The translations under genes were made by a program, and so were the position numbers. A stretch of DNA of 64,000 nucleotides, taken from assembly GCF_000425425.1 (NCBI RefSeq), contig NZ_AUDK01000006.1, positions 62,001-126,000 of the forward strand. Reading direction: 5' to 3'. A model generated the notes under the pieces. That model saw nothing but the letters and a program-made list of their open reading frames with translations, was not told where the DNA came from and made no database searches. The DNA comes from Flavobacterium daejeonense DSM 17708 (lineage in GTDB: Bacteria > Bacteroidota > Bacteroidia > Flavobacteriales > Flavobacteriaceae). Positions 36,488 through 44,853 of this stretch are shown here, in pieces. Each line of letters begins with the position of its first letter. The first letter of the stretch is position 1.

Positions 36488-37284
36488 TTTACTTGGGCTA
36501 AATGGTATTGTTTATTTTTAATGTTCGTCATGATTTTATAATAATTCTCTAGAGAATTAAATTTCACTTCTGTTTCTTTTATACTACAAAAATCAATTAT
36601 TTGCCCATCTTTCATGAAGCATATTTTATCACATAAAATTTTAGCTTCAGCCAAACTGTGTGTAGCGATTAATAAGGTGCGTTCTTTACTTTCATGTACC
36701 CGCTCTGAAATAATAGTTGCTATGTCTTTGGCTGAAATAGGATCCAATGTTCTCGTAGGCTCATCCAAAATTAAAATATCCGGGTTTGATAATAAGCCTC
36801 TGGCTATTGCCAATCTTTGTTTCATACCTGAAGAATATCCTGCAAAAATCTTATTCTTAGATGACTCTAATCCAACCATCTTTATTAATTCTTCTACTTT
36901 TACATACAGCTCTTTTCCTTGTAAATTATCCAACGCTCCAAAAAACAACAAATTTTCTTTTCCTGTCAACCTCCAATAAAAACTTCGTTCTTCATTTAAA
37001 ACGAATCCAACATGTTTTCTCGCTTTTAAATTGTCTTTAGAAGTATCATATGTATCTACCATGAGTGTTCCTGATGAAGGATAAAGTAAACCTCCAACAA
37101 TTTTTAAAAATGTTGTTTTTCCTGCTCCATTGGCACCTAAAAAAGCAATACGATCTCCTGGTCTAATTTCTATATCTACACCTTTTAAAGCTTTAAAATA
37201 ATTAGTACTAAAAGGTTTTGTAATATATTCTATATACCTTTTGGGTATAGGGTATTGCATAACTATATTTTTTGCTGAAATCAT
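36484..37284 (-). CDS. ABC transporter ATP-binding protein
   Basis: 266 residues. Walker A FLGANGAGKTTF, signature YSSGMKQRLAIARGL, Walker B ILILDEPTRTLDP and the switch His in LLIATHS are all intact. The N-terminus (YITKPFSTNYFKALKGVDIE) resembles the polysaccharide and lipid export branch. It energises the permease encoded next to it. The gene lies 9 bp after the PPTase gene. Confidence 0.92.
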   Translation of the reverse strand: MISAKNIVMQYPIPKRYIEYITKPFSTNYFKALKGVDIEIRPGDRIAFLGANGAGKTTFLKIVGGLLYPSSGTLMVDTYDTSKDNLKARKHVGFVLNEERSFYWRLTGKENLLFFGALDNLQGKELYVKVEELIKMVGLESSKNKIFAGYSSGMKQRLAIARGLLSNPDILILDEPTRTLDPISAKDIATIISERVHESKERTLLIATHSLAEAKILCDKICFMKDGQIIDFCSIKETEVKFNSLENYYKIMTNIKNKQYHLAQVK

Positions 37285-37293
37285 TCTAAAGTA

Positions 37294-37959
37294 TTAAATA
37301 ATATTAAATTTATTCTCATAAAAATCGACATAACATTTTGAGATTTGAACATCTGAAACATTTGTAGCTAAACATGTGCTATAGGCTTCGTTTATTTCAA
37401 TATGTTGTATATACCATTGTTTATTTTCATAACAAACCTCCCTATGTTTTTCCTGAATCTGAAGCAAAGGAATTGACAGTCCTCGTCCATCGGCTTTAAT
37501 AATACTTTCTTTCATAGTCCAATAATCAAAAAAAGTTGTGGTTGGGTTGGTTGAGGCATGAATACTACTCCACTGATTAGGTGTCATGATTTTACTAAAA
37601 TGATCAAAATTGATATTAGATATCTTTTCGATATCCACTCCAAGGTTTACATCTTTGGAAAAAGCACAAATTACATATTCGCCAGCATGTGAAATGTTAA
37701 AATCAAAACCTTGTTCGAAGTAGGGACGTTTATAACTAGTGTATTTTAAATCACTTAAAGAAAAAGTATCATATCCATTTTTATTTAATGCTTCAAGTAG
37801 TAAAAGCTTTCCAAACAGATTGGCATGTCGATCTTGCCATCTTATAAATCTTTGATTTTTTTCTTGCAATTCCAAAGGCAATTTACTTAAATAGTCTTGA
37901 TACAAATACTTTGGAAGTTCTTTTTTTAATTTTGAATAAAAGATACGGGCTGTTTTCAA
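37294..37959 (-). CDS. 4'-phosphopantetheinyl transferase (Sfp type)
   Basis: 221 residues, normal Sfp length. Conserved motifs: RPYFEQGFDFNISHAG (79-92), GVDIE (Asp109, Glu111 for Mg) and WTMKESIIKADGRGL (Trp147, Lys150, Glu151, Lys155). It loads phosphopantetheine from CoA onto carrier domains of the NRPS proteins encoded further right (at least four). The start overlaps the thioesterase stop by 4 nt, so the two support enzymes are translationally coupled. Confidence 0.93.
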   Translation of the reverse strand: MKTARIFYSKLKKELPKYLYQDYLSKLPLELQEKNQRFIRWQDRHANLFGKLLLLEALNKNGYDTFSLSDLKYTSYKRPYFEQGFDFNISHAGEYVICAFSKDVNLGVDIEKISNINFDHFSKIMTPNQWSSIHASTNPTTTFFDYWTMKESIIKADGRGLSIPLLQIQEKHREVCYENKQWYIQHIEINEAYSTCLATNVSDVQISKCYVDFYENKFNII

Positions 37960-38696
37960 ATACTATCTTTTAATATTAAATCTTTGCATTCATTATAATT
38001 TTTAAAACTTTTTTTAAACAAATTCCTAAAAAAATCAATATGTCTGTAAATAAAAAAATGATTGCCTTCCATTTTGGTTAAGGTAACTTCAGCTGTTGTT
38101 TCATCTTTCCAATCTTGCATTTCTTCTTCTGTCGCTTCTTCTGAACCATAGAAAACATCAATGGGGATTGTTAATTTTACTTTCTTTACATATTGATAAT
38201 TCTCTATAGCGGTAAAATCTGCCTTTAGAATTGGGATGTAAAATTCGATTAATTCAGGATGGTTTTGTAATTCAACTGGAATACCACCTAATTTTATAAC
38301 TTCCTCCCAGAATTCTTCATCTGGTAAATGAGCTATTTTTACTTCCCTTCCTATAGAGGGAGATTTCTTACCACTTACCACTAATTTTTGTGGTTTTTTA
38401 AGTCCTAATTCTTCTATTTTTTGACAGATTAAATATCCAATTAAAGCTCCCATACTGTGACCATAGATTATATAATCTTCTGTAACAATTATTTCCTTTT
38501 TAATTTTTGGAAGTAAATCTTCGATGAGTAAATCAATATCAATTATTATATTTTCTTTCATTCTCATACCTCTACCTGGATAATCTAAAACAATAAAATT
38601 ATCAATGTTCTTCGCTATTTTTTGAAAAGAATATTTATTACCACCAGCAAATGAAAAACAAAGCATATTTATTTTATTTATGTATTTAGGTTGCAT
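37956..38696 (-). CDS. Type II thioesterase (GrsT/SrfAD-like)
   Basis: 246 residues, alpha/beta hydrolase. It opens LCFSFAGGNKYSF and has LDYPGRGMR, nucleophile GHSMG (Ser81), an Asp region IDVFYGSEE and the catalytic His in EGNHFFIYRH. These enzymes clear stalled or misloaded groups from NRPS carrier domains. No chain-terminating TE domain is visible in the window, so this protein might also help release product, though that is inference. It lies 6 bp after the M49-type gene. Confidence 0.92.
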   Translation of the reverse strand: MQPKYINKINMLCFSFAGGNKYSFQKIAKNIDNFIVLDYPGRGMRMKENIIIDIDLLIEDLLPKIKKEIIVTEDYIIYGHSMGALIGYLICQKIEELGLKKPQKLVVSGKKSPSIGREVKIAHLPDEEFWEEVIKLGGIPVELQNHPELIEFYIPILKADFTAIENYQYVKKVKLTIPIDVFYGSEEATEEEMQDWKDETTAEVTLTKMEGNHFFIYRHIDFFRNLFKKSFKNYNECKDLILKDSI

Positions 38697-38702
38697 TTTT
38701 AA

Positions 38703-40520
38703 TTATTTAGTTTTAGGGAAATTCTGACTTATAAATAATTGTTGGGCTATTAAATTCTCATTATTTATATCTCCATTAACAGGAATCAACGAAAAATTCA
38801 CATCCCGTTTTAGACGCCTTTTAACCTCCTTGTACAATGCTTTATCTATTTTTGAACCATACGTATCAACAAGCAATTTTGCTTCTTCATAACTAGAAAA
38901 TGCCATTATTCTTTCGACCAACACAAAAAGATCTTTAATGGCAACCTGCAATTTTTGATAGCTATCTATTTTAAAGTAAACCTTACCGTTAATAACAGTT
39001 TTTTCTATTAAATTTTCATATTTATAGTAACACCAGTTTGCTATTAACTGTTTTGCTATCATATGCTCACTTACCAAATTATTAATTTTGCCTACTTTCC
39101 TCAGTTGTACTATGAGTCCATCTAACAAATAAATTAAAACTTTCGAATGCCCCATTTCTTTGCTCTTAAGCAACTTTAATTTAATTGTACTATCATCCAA
39201 AAGAAAATATAAGGAGGCTAAATCCGCTCTTGTTTCTTCTAAAATCGACTTAAACTCAAGAAGTGATTTTTTTCCTTTTTGTTCAAATTGTGACGTCCCA
39301 TGCCCTAAGTATTCATGAAAATAAACGTGAACCAATTCTGAATTATAGTCGTAGTAACTCAATAATTTTATTTGTTTCTTATCATTACAAAATTCATTAT
39401 AAATATCTATCACAAATCCTGATCTCAGATAACTCTTAATAACATTTACATAAATTAAGGATTTAGATCCAAATTTATTTTTTAAATTTTCTTGATTCGG
39501 CAAATTTTTACCTGTTGATATAAATCTTAAGCAATCTCCATAAAATGAAATAATATCACATGGACATAATTTTGCTTTATTCAATTCATCAAAATTTGAG
39601 TATTTGAAAAGAAAATCTTTCTCAAGAAAAAAAGTAATATTATTCCTAATTATATTACTTCTTAAAACTTCCTCATCATTCACAACATAAACAATTGATT
39701 CCCAAGTGCACTTTACGTTAAAAAAATCTGAATAATTTTCTATAAAACCATTCAGAAAGCCTATCTTTTCTTCTGATTCAATCCATTCTTCAATGTATAA
39801 AAAAAAATAATCTACATCCCCAGTAACATAAAATTCAACTAAATAGTTAATTAACTTTTTGAACTTTTCATTTGTTGTAAGAAAAGCAGCCTCCTTTAAC
39901 CATAAGATAATTGCTCTAATCTGACTATCGTAAAGCCCCGATTGTTTATAGAGTGTTTCAATGAATACCTTATTTTCAATAGTCAATCTAGAATTAAAGC
40001 CAAAAGGATAATATCTTTCAGTCTCATTAAATATATCGTTATAAAAGGCACGAATTTGATCCTTATTAACGTTGTAGTAAAAGTTTTTAAAAATTGAATC
40101 TTTTTTCGGTATATATACAAAGCTAAATATTAGGGGGAACAATTCTTTTTTAATTAACTTAGTCATATTTTTATCATCTAATTCTGAAATTAAAAATTCC
40201 AAAAAACAGATATTAAACTTAGTTTCCAGCTTCAAGCCATTAGTATCATAAATACCTTTAAAGTACCAAAATTGAAAAAGAAATTCTTCAAATAAAATAA
40301 ATGATTTGTTTGATGAATATTTAATTGAAAAATTGAAATATATGAATTCTAAATGCTTTTTTATTGTAAGATTGTGCTTATTGTTTTGATCATAAATTAT
40401 TGTATCCCCCGCAACTCCTGCATTATTTAAGCAATCAACTATTTGTCTATCTACGACCGTTAGTGATTCAATATACTTACTTGTATATTGTATAAATTTT
40501 GATTTTTCAGTAAAATTCAC
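38703..40520 (-). CDS. M49-type metallopeptidase (dipeptidyl-peptidase III-like)
   Basis: 605 residues. The zinc motif HEYLGH (402-407) is the HExxGH form peculiar to family M49, and the second motif EETRAD (428-433) supplies the third zinc ligand at the spacing seen in Bacteroidota DPP III proteins. The helical region before it (NSRLTIENKVFIETLY, then DYFFLYIEEWIE and INGFIE-like FLNGFIENYSDFF) also fits the family. No signal peptide, so cytoplasmic. DPP III removes dipeptides from the N-terminus of short peptides. Its place between a RiPP-like group and the thioesterase suggests that it trims or matures a cluster peptide, which is inference. It is shorter than typical bacterial DPP III (about 650-700). 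Confidence 0.75.
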   Translation of the reverse strand: MNFTEKSKFIQYTSKYIESLTVVDRQIVDCLNNAGVAGDTIIYDQNNKHNLTIKKHLEFIYFNFSIKYSSNKSFILFEEFLFQFWYFKGIYDTNGLKLETKFNICFLEFLISELDDKNMTKLIKKELFPLIFSFVYIPKKDSIFKNFYYNVNKDQIRAFYNDIFNETERYYPFGFNSRLTIENKVFIETLYKQSGLYDSQIRAIILWLKEAAFLTTNEKFKKLINYLVEFYVTGDVDYFFLYIEEWIESEEKIGFLNGFIENYSDFFNVKCTWESIVYVVNDEEVLRSNIIRNNITFFLEKDFLFKYSNFDELNKAKLCPCDIISFYGDCLRFISTGKNLPNQENLKNKFGSKSLIYVNVIKSYLRSGFVIDIYNEFCNDKKQIKLLSYYDYNSELVHVYFHEYLGHGTSQFEQKGKKSLLEFKSILEETRADLASLYFLLDDSTIKLKLLKSKEMGHSKVLIYLLDGLIVQLRKVGKINNLVSEHMIAKQLIANWCYYKYENLIEKTVINGKVYFKIDSYQKLQVAIKDLFVLVERIMAFSSYEEAKLLVDTYGSKIDKALYKEVKRRLKRDVNFSLIPVNGDINNENLIAQQLFISQNFPKTK

Positions 40521-40571
40521 TTATAATATTGTTATATCAAGTAATTAACTTTCTGCACTTATTTTAACTTG

Positions 40572-41147
40572 TTAATCAATTTCTTTTATTTTTTTAATAA
40601 AATCAATAAATGATTTATCATCAACCATAAAACTATAGATACTTTCCATGAAATATTTCATTGAAATAAAAATTATCTTTCTATTATTTATATAGTCCTC
40701 GTTCGCCTTAAAATGACTTCGATGTAAATCATCTATATTTAAACTGAAAGAGGTACATGATAAATGCAATATTAAATAAGTAATTTTCATCTCTGATGCA
40801 TTTAATTTCAGAATTCCGTCTTGCTCTAAATTTTTAATTTTACTAATAAGCAATATTGCCTTACTTGAAGTGAGTAATGGAATTCTTTTTACTATCTCAA
40901 ATAGGTATGAATCGGATAGTATCTCTGAGGTAATTGTTTTATCATAGAAAGCAAAAAACTCATTGGCATTTTTTTCTATCAGCTGAGCTACCTCGTCCGA
41001 AAAAAATTCTTCATCATTTGAATTTAAGGATTTTAAATTATTTTTTATGATAAATAATATACTGCTAATTATTAAACTGAATCTTATTGTTGCTAAAAAC
41101 ATACTATCAACATTATACTCTACAACAATTTTTTCTTCGTTCATCAT
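40572..41147 (-). CDS. Hypothetical protein, all-helical, RiPP neighbourhood
   Basis: 191 residues (a second Met at residue 2 is an alternative start). I recognise no family. It appears all-helical, acidic, with one moderately hydrophobic helix (about 20-36, SLIISSILFIIKN) and conserved-looking DDLHRSHF near residue 140. No signal peptide. It is encoded between the alpha/beta hydrolase and the M49-type peptidase with short gaps (34 and 51 bp), so it is probably part of the same transcript. It might be a peptide-binding partner or an immunity factor; the sequence does not decide. Confidence 0.6.
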   Translation of the reverse strand: MMNEEKIVVEYNVDSMFLATIRFSLIISSILFIIKNNLKSLNSNDEEFFSDEVAQLIEKNANEFFAFYDKTITSEILSDSYLFEIVKRIPLLTSSKAILLISKIKNLEQDGILKLNASEMKITYLILHLSCTSFSLNIDDLHRSHFKANEDYINNRKIIFISMKYFMESIYSFMVDDKSFIDFIKKIKEID

Positions 41148-41181
41148 ATTTTATTTTTTTTTATCTATGAATTACATTAAT

Positions 41182-41988
41182 TTAAAGCGAGTTCAACCAA
41201 TTCAATACTATTTTTGGCCACTCATGTAATAGAAACTCTTTAGATGTATCACCAATATTAAATCCATGACCTCCGTGAGATGAGAGTAATACAGTAGAAT
41301 TAATGTTGTATTTTTTAGCTTCTTTGATAAATTTATTTAACACTTTTAATGATGACACTCGATCATCAATTGCTTGAACAATAAAGCATGGGGCGATTCC
41401 TGAATGTAAATTTTTCTCTATGCTTAGTGAGTTTCTTAAATCTAAATCATCTATGCTCGTTAAGAAATTTTTTAAAGACGTCATATGATATTCCTTAATC
41501 ATTGACAATATAGGGTAAATCAAAATGAATGCATCTGGCCTAAAACTATCGTAATTTAAGAAATAATTACCTATAGGCGAATCTGGGAATTTTTTTAACA
41601 CTGAAAGCAACCCAGACAAATGCCCTCCCGCACTATATCCTAAAGTAACTATTTTTGATCTTTCATTCTCAAAATTATCTAGTACAAATTGCTTTATTAA
41701 AAACATTGCGCGACATGCATCCATTAAGGGGGCTGGGTAAAATTCAGGTAAGACACGATAGTACACTACATAACAATAGATACCCTGGTTTGAAAAAAAA
41801 TTTGCTGTTTTTATGCCCTCTTCTAGAGAAATCGTCCCATAACCTCCTCCAGGAAATATTACTAGGTGGATTTGTGATTTCATGGCCTTTTCATCGGGGT
41901 AAAAAATATCCACCCTTCCTTTTGATCTTGACCTTTGTGAACTACTCCAATACTCATCATCCCATAATCTGAAAGATTTATTTTTCAT
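41182..41988 (-). CDS. Alpha/beta hydrolase (BD-FAE/esterase-like)
   Basis: 268 residues. Oxyanion motif FPGGGYG (45-51), YRVLPEFYPAPLMDACRAM typical of the hormone-sensitive lipase/acetyl-esterase branch, nucleophile GYSAGGH (Ser119), an Asp in AIDDRVSS and the catalytic His in HGGHGFN. Probably cytoplasmic. Such enzymes hydrolyse small esters or peptides; here it could remove a protecting group or act on the RiPP or lipopeptide. It follows the radical SAM gene by 111 bp with a small hairpin between. Confidence 0.8.
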   Translation of the reverse strand: MKNKSFRLWDDEYWSSSQRSRSKGRVDIFYPDEKAMKSQIHLVIFPGGGYGTISLEEGIKTANFFSNQGIYCYVVYYRVLPEFYPAPLMDACRAMFLIKQFVLDNFENERSKIVTLGYSAGGHLSGLLSVLKKFPDSPIGNYFLNYDSFRPDAFILIYPILSMIKEYHMTSLKNFLTSIDDLDLRNSLSIEKNLHSGIAPCFIVQAIDDRVSSLKVLNKFIKEAKKYNINSTVLLSSHGGHGFNIGDTSKEFLLHEWPKIVLNWLNSL

Positions 41989-42040
41989 TTCGTAATTTAA
42001 AAAATTTAAGATGATAAATTGTTGCTTATAAAACTCTTTT

Positions 42041-42061
42041 TCAAGATTGATAAAATCTTGA
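42041..42061. terminator. Hairpin between radical SAM and hydrolase genes
   Basis: Perfect 8-bp stem, TCAAGATT / AATCTTGA, loop of 5. The T-tract on the minus strand is poor, so it may be a processing or attenuation hairpin rather than a full terminator. Confidence 0.35.
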
Positions 42062-42099
42062 ATTTTTAAGACAAATCACAATCCATTGAAAGCAATATT

Positions 42100-43227
42100 T
42101 TAGACTAAATTTTCACTACTACTTTTTTTACTAGCAGCAATAACTTGCTCTAAATGAACACTAACGTGTTCTATCAGCATATATAATGCTTCACAGAAAA
42201 TACTGGGATTATCAAAGTTATTATTATCTGAATATCTGTGACTGATATGCCCTCCATGACAAATATCATTTACTGGACACGCCTGACATGCATTTGGCAA
42301 ATTAGTCATCTCTTTTTCTATCAAATTAAACCTTTCATTCTTTAATAAAGAATTAATAGATTCCTCTTGAATATTCATGTTTAAAGCAGCACCATTTGCT
42401 ACTTTTAAAGTATCGTCTAATTCAATTTGACCGTTGGTTTCAATTATTATCGGAATAAGTAACTCCTTAGTATGGGAAGCACTTTTTTTTAAAATTTTTA
42501 ATATAATGTCGTCAAAGTAGCGAATACGAAAATTATTTGAAATATCATTCATATATACATTAAATAATTTTATTAGCCATTCGCCATAGAACTTTATTTC
42601 TTCTGCTGGAGGAGATTTATAGTTGTTAAGAGGCAGCAAAAAATCAACTAAAAAAGGATTATACCTTTTAAAATAAAAATATATTTCTTCTGGATCATTT
42701 TGAAGGTCAATTACGCATAAAAAGCCTCTGAAATTTTTATTTAAAGGTGTCGTAGAAATTAGATCTAACTTATTCTCCAGTCTCATTCCTATACCAATAT
42801 CTGAAAAATCAACTCTATACCTATCGTTCATTTCAGAAGTCCCATCAGAACTAATATAAATCCCAATATTTTTATCAATAAAAAGATTTATAAATTTTTC
42901 GTCGAGTAAAAGTCCATTTGTCTGAATTGTTGACGAGTAATTTACTCTCGAATTACTAAAAGTTTTTCTCAGTATATCTAAAAACTTTTCAGCTCTATCA
43001 TACCCCATTAATAATGGTTCTCCACCATGAAAATTAATATTTACAGTGCTTATATTATTTTCTTCAGCATAAGCAATAATTTTGTTTAATGCTAATTCAA
43101 AAGTAAAAGCAGACATATGTTTAGGTTGTTTTTTAAAACTACTGTCTCCTTTATTATAAACATAGCAATACTTACAATTCAAATTACACAAACTAGCTAC
43201 CTTAAAAATAAATGTATTAATCTTCAT
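42100..43227 (-). CDS. Radical SAM/SPASM peptide maturase, FxsB-like
   Basis: 375 residues. Radical SAM cluster motif CNLNCKYC (Cys14, 18, 21) followed by YVYNKGDSSFKKQPKHMS, then NFHGGEPLLMG, TIQTNGLLLDEKFINLF and SSDGTSEMNDRYR; the C-terminal SPASM region has CQACPVNDICHGGHISHRYS and NPSIFCEAL. These segments in this order are typical of FxsB-family enzymes, several of which form cyclophane cross-links between an aromatic side chain and a nearby residue in RiPP precursors. It lies 90 bp after the 74-residue peptide gene, its probable substrate. The assignment to a radical SAM RiPP maturase is strong; the exact chemistry is inference. Confidence 0.85.
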   Translation of the reverse strand: MKINTFIFKVASLCNLNCKYCYVYNKGDSSFKKQPKHMSAFTFELALNKIIAYAEENNISTVNINFHGGEPLLMGYDRAEKFLDILRKTFSNSRVNYSSTIQTNGLLLDEKFINLFIDKNIGIYISSDGTSEMNDRYRVDFSDIGIGMRLENKLDLISTTPLNKNFRGFLCVIDLQNDPEEIYFYFKRYNPFLVDFLLPLNNYKSPPAEEIKFYGEWLIKLFNVYMNDISNNFRIRYFDDIILKILKKSASHTKELLIPIIIETNGQIELDDTLKVANGAALNMNIQEESINSLLKNERFNLIEKEMTNLPNACQACPVNDICHGGHISHRYSDNNNFDNPSIFCEALYMLIEHVSVHLEQVIAASKKSSSENLV

Positions 43228-43275
43228 TGAATTTTACGATATTTCCGATTATTATAGATAAATAAGCAATTAAAA

Positions 43276-43303
43276 TTTAACCAGAAAATTTTTTCTGGTT
43301 AAA
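43276..43303 (-). terminator. Intercistronic hairpin between peptide and maturase genes
   Basis: A perfect 13-bp stem, TTTAACCAGAAAA / TTTTCTGGTTTAAA-type arms (43276-43288 and 43291-43303), with a 2-base centre. It lies in the 90-bp gap after the peptide stop. On the minus strand a short T-rich stretch follows. Such partial terminators are common behind RiPP precursor genes and allow more precursor than enzyme to be made. Confidence 0.6.
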
Positions 43304-43317
43304 TCCATTAGCTTATC

Positions 43318-43542
43318 TTATATTTTGTCTGGCGCAGTAGTATAAGAACCTCCAATATGAAACCTTAAACGATCCGTTAAAGCGTCATTCAGCAAATCCT
43401 TTAAAGCCCCATTTTTCAACGAACTGATTGAAGAAATACTCAATTCTTCAAGTTCATAAATTTTTAAAGATCCAACTACTTCTGTAAAAACTTTTTCATC
43501 ATTCGACAAATCTGCTTTTTTTAAATTTTCTAAAAAATCCAT
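43318..43542 (-). CDS. Candidate RiPP precursor peptide (74 residues)
   Basis: 74 residues. An acidic helical leader-like part (MDFLENLKKADLSNDEKVF to about residue 56) is followed by a short basic and aromatic C-terminus, LTDRLRFHIGGSYTTAPDKI, which would be the core. The aromatic residues available for cross-linking are Phe60, His61 and Tyr66 (approximate numbering). A Gly-Gly sits within this end but no C39 peptidase is encoded nearby. The gene has its own Bacteroidota-type promoter box upstream and is followed by a hairpin and then the radical SAM gene. I recognise no named precursor family. The size, leader/core contrast and position make this call; sequence alone does not prove it. Confidence 0.65.
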   Translation of the reverse strand: MDFLENLKKADLSNDEKVFTEVVGSLKIYELEELSISSISSLKNGALKDLLNDALTDRLRFHIGGSYTTAPDKI

Positions 43543-43605
43543 AAAATATAAATTATTAATTTTTACCTACTCTATTCAGGCTTTTCGGTTACCGCCATCT
43601 CTTAA

Positions 43606-43628
43606 ATCACTAGTGATGTCCAAATATA
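43606..43628 (-). promoter_or_regulatory. Promoter box and palindrome upstream of the peptide gene
   Basis: On the minus strand TATATTTG (43621-43628) matches the Bacteroidota -7 consensus TAnnTTTG, about 79 bp before the peptide start. A perfect 12-bp palindrome, ATCACTAGTGAT (43606-43617), follows 3 bp later, about where transcription would begin, and could be an operator. A clear -33 box is not seen. Confidence 0.45.
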
Positions 43629-43694
43629 TAATATTTTACTTAATAAAAAAAATATTTTAGTATTTTTTTTTCCTGTTAAAACGTAAAAATATTA

Positions 43695-44831
43695 TTAGAA
43701 ATTTTCATCACAATAGATCTTAAAAATATTGCTTATATTGTAATAGGCAGGAGGCGAGTAATTACTCATGATTAGGCCCATTGTCTTATCTTTATCATTA
43801 ATCCAAAATGAAGAATTAAGCGAATTGAACCATCCATATTCTGATATTTTTTCTTCACTACCTTTACTAATTTTAACTCGAACTCCCAAACCAAATCCAT
43901 AGTCGACAATAGGATTATAGCTATGAATTTTGTATGGCAAGTGTTTATCAGTTAAGTAATTTTTTTTGAATAAATTTATCACATTTTCTGAACAAACTCT
44001 TTTTCCTTCAAATACTCCATCATTCAGTAGTAATTTTGAAAAATTTCTATAATCTGAAAATGTAGAGTATATACCATTGCCTCCTGAATATAATTTTGGA
44101 GATTCTCTTGGTAAAACTTGAGATTTCCCACTTAACTTTCCTTCTTGGGTATCTATAAAATATACTTTGCATAGTAAGTTTGGATCTGCCTTTGTTAAAT
44201 CAAAGTAAGTATTATTCATCTTAAGAGGTAAAAAAAACTTTTTCGACATAAACTCATCTAGGCTTAATCCTGAAATAATCTCAATAAGTAAACCGATAAT
44301 ATCTATTGAAATACTATACCTCCATTTTTCACCTGGTTGGGAAACCAATGGTAAATCTAAAATTTTATCTACAAAACCTTTCAAATAAATTTCTTCATTT
44401 GACTGCATTACATTGACATACAGATCAATATACATTTGATCAATCGAATTGTCAACATACACAAAATCACTAAAACCAGCAGTATGAGTTAATAAGTCAA
44501 TAAAATTTATTTCTCTATATATTTTTGAAAAACTTCCATCTTCATTTAAAATCTTCAGATCACTAAATTTTGGTATATATGCACTTACATTTGAATCTAG
44601 TGGAATATTTTTTTCTTCACAAAGGAGGAGGAACGCAAAGCTTGTTAAAGGCTTACTTAAAGAAGCAAGAGAAAAAATAGAATTTTCATTGATACAAATT
44701 CCACTATCAATATCCTGATATCCAGCCGAGAAGTTAAATAACTCAGTATTGCCATTATAAACTCCGCAAATTGTACCTGAAATTTTATCTTCTTTCACGT
44801 AACCCTCAATGATTTCTATAAATTCTTCCAT
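43695..44831 (-). CDS. Serine hydrolase, beta-lactamase/class VIII esterase-like
   Basis: 378 residues. The SxxK motif is SLSK (Ser57, Lys60) in IFSLASLSKPLTSFAFLLL; the Tyr motif is WRYSISIDIIGLLIE, the YSxxxD form common in esterase-like members; PKLYSGGNGIYSTFSDY is also typical. No signal peptide, so probably cytoplasmic. Members act as esterases, D-amino peptidases or acyl transferases; in peptide natural product clusters they can release or trim products. Its ATG lies 14 bp from the target duplication of the IS4-type element. Before that insertion its first 26 nt overlapped the upstream A-T gene, so the insertion has cut it off from its original transcript. Confidence 0.8.
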   Translation of the reverse strand: MEEFIEIIEGYVKEDKISGTICGVYNGNTELFNFSAGYQDIDSGICINENSIFSLASLSKPLTSFAFLLLCEEKNIPLDSNVSAYIPKFSDLKILNEDGSFSKIYREINFIDLLTHTAGFSDFVYVDNSIDQMYIDLYVNVMQSNEEIYLKGFVDKILDLPLVSQPGEKWRYSISIDIIGLLIEIISGLSLDEFMSKKFFLPLKMNNTYFDLTKADPNLLCKVYFIDTQEGKLSGKSQVLPRESPKLYSGGNGIYSTFSDYRNFSKLLLNDGVFEGKRVCSENVINLFKKNYLTDKHLPYKIHSYNPIVDYGFGLGVRVKISKGSEEKISEYGWFNSLNSSFWINDKDKTMGLIMSNYSPPAYYNISNIFKIYCDENF

Positions 44832-44844
44832 TTTTTATTTTTTT

Positions 44845-44853
44845 GTCTTTTTT
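44845..44853. repeat. Target site duplication, left copy
   Basis: GTCTTTTTT directly before the left inverted repeat of the IS4-type element, identical to 45947-45955. Confidence 0.8.

Noticed and set aside
40572..41147. 191-residue protein as a lantibiotic-type immunity protein
   Set aside because: It has at most one weak hydrophobic helix and no lipoprotein signal, so there is no positive support.
43606..43617. CACTAGTG palindrome upstream of the peptide gene as another IS end
   Set aside because: It shares eight bases with the IS4-type inverted repeat, but the following bases (ATGTCC) do not continue the match properly and no second end or duplication is present.
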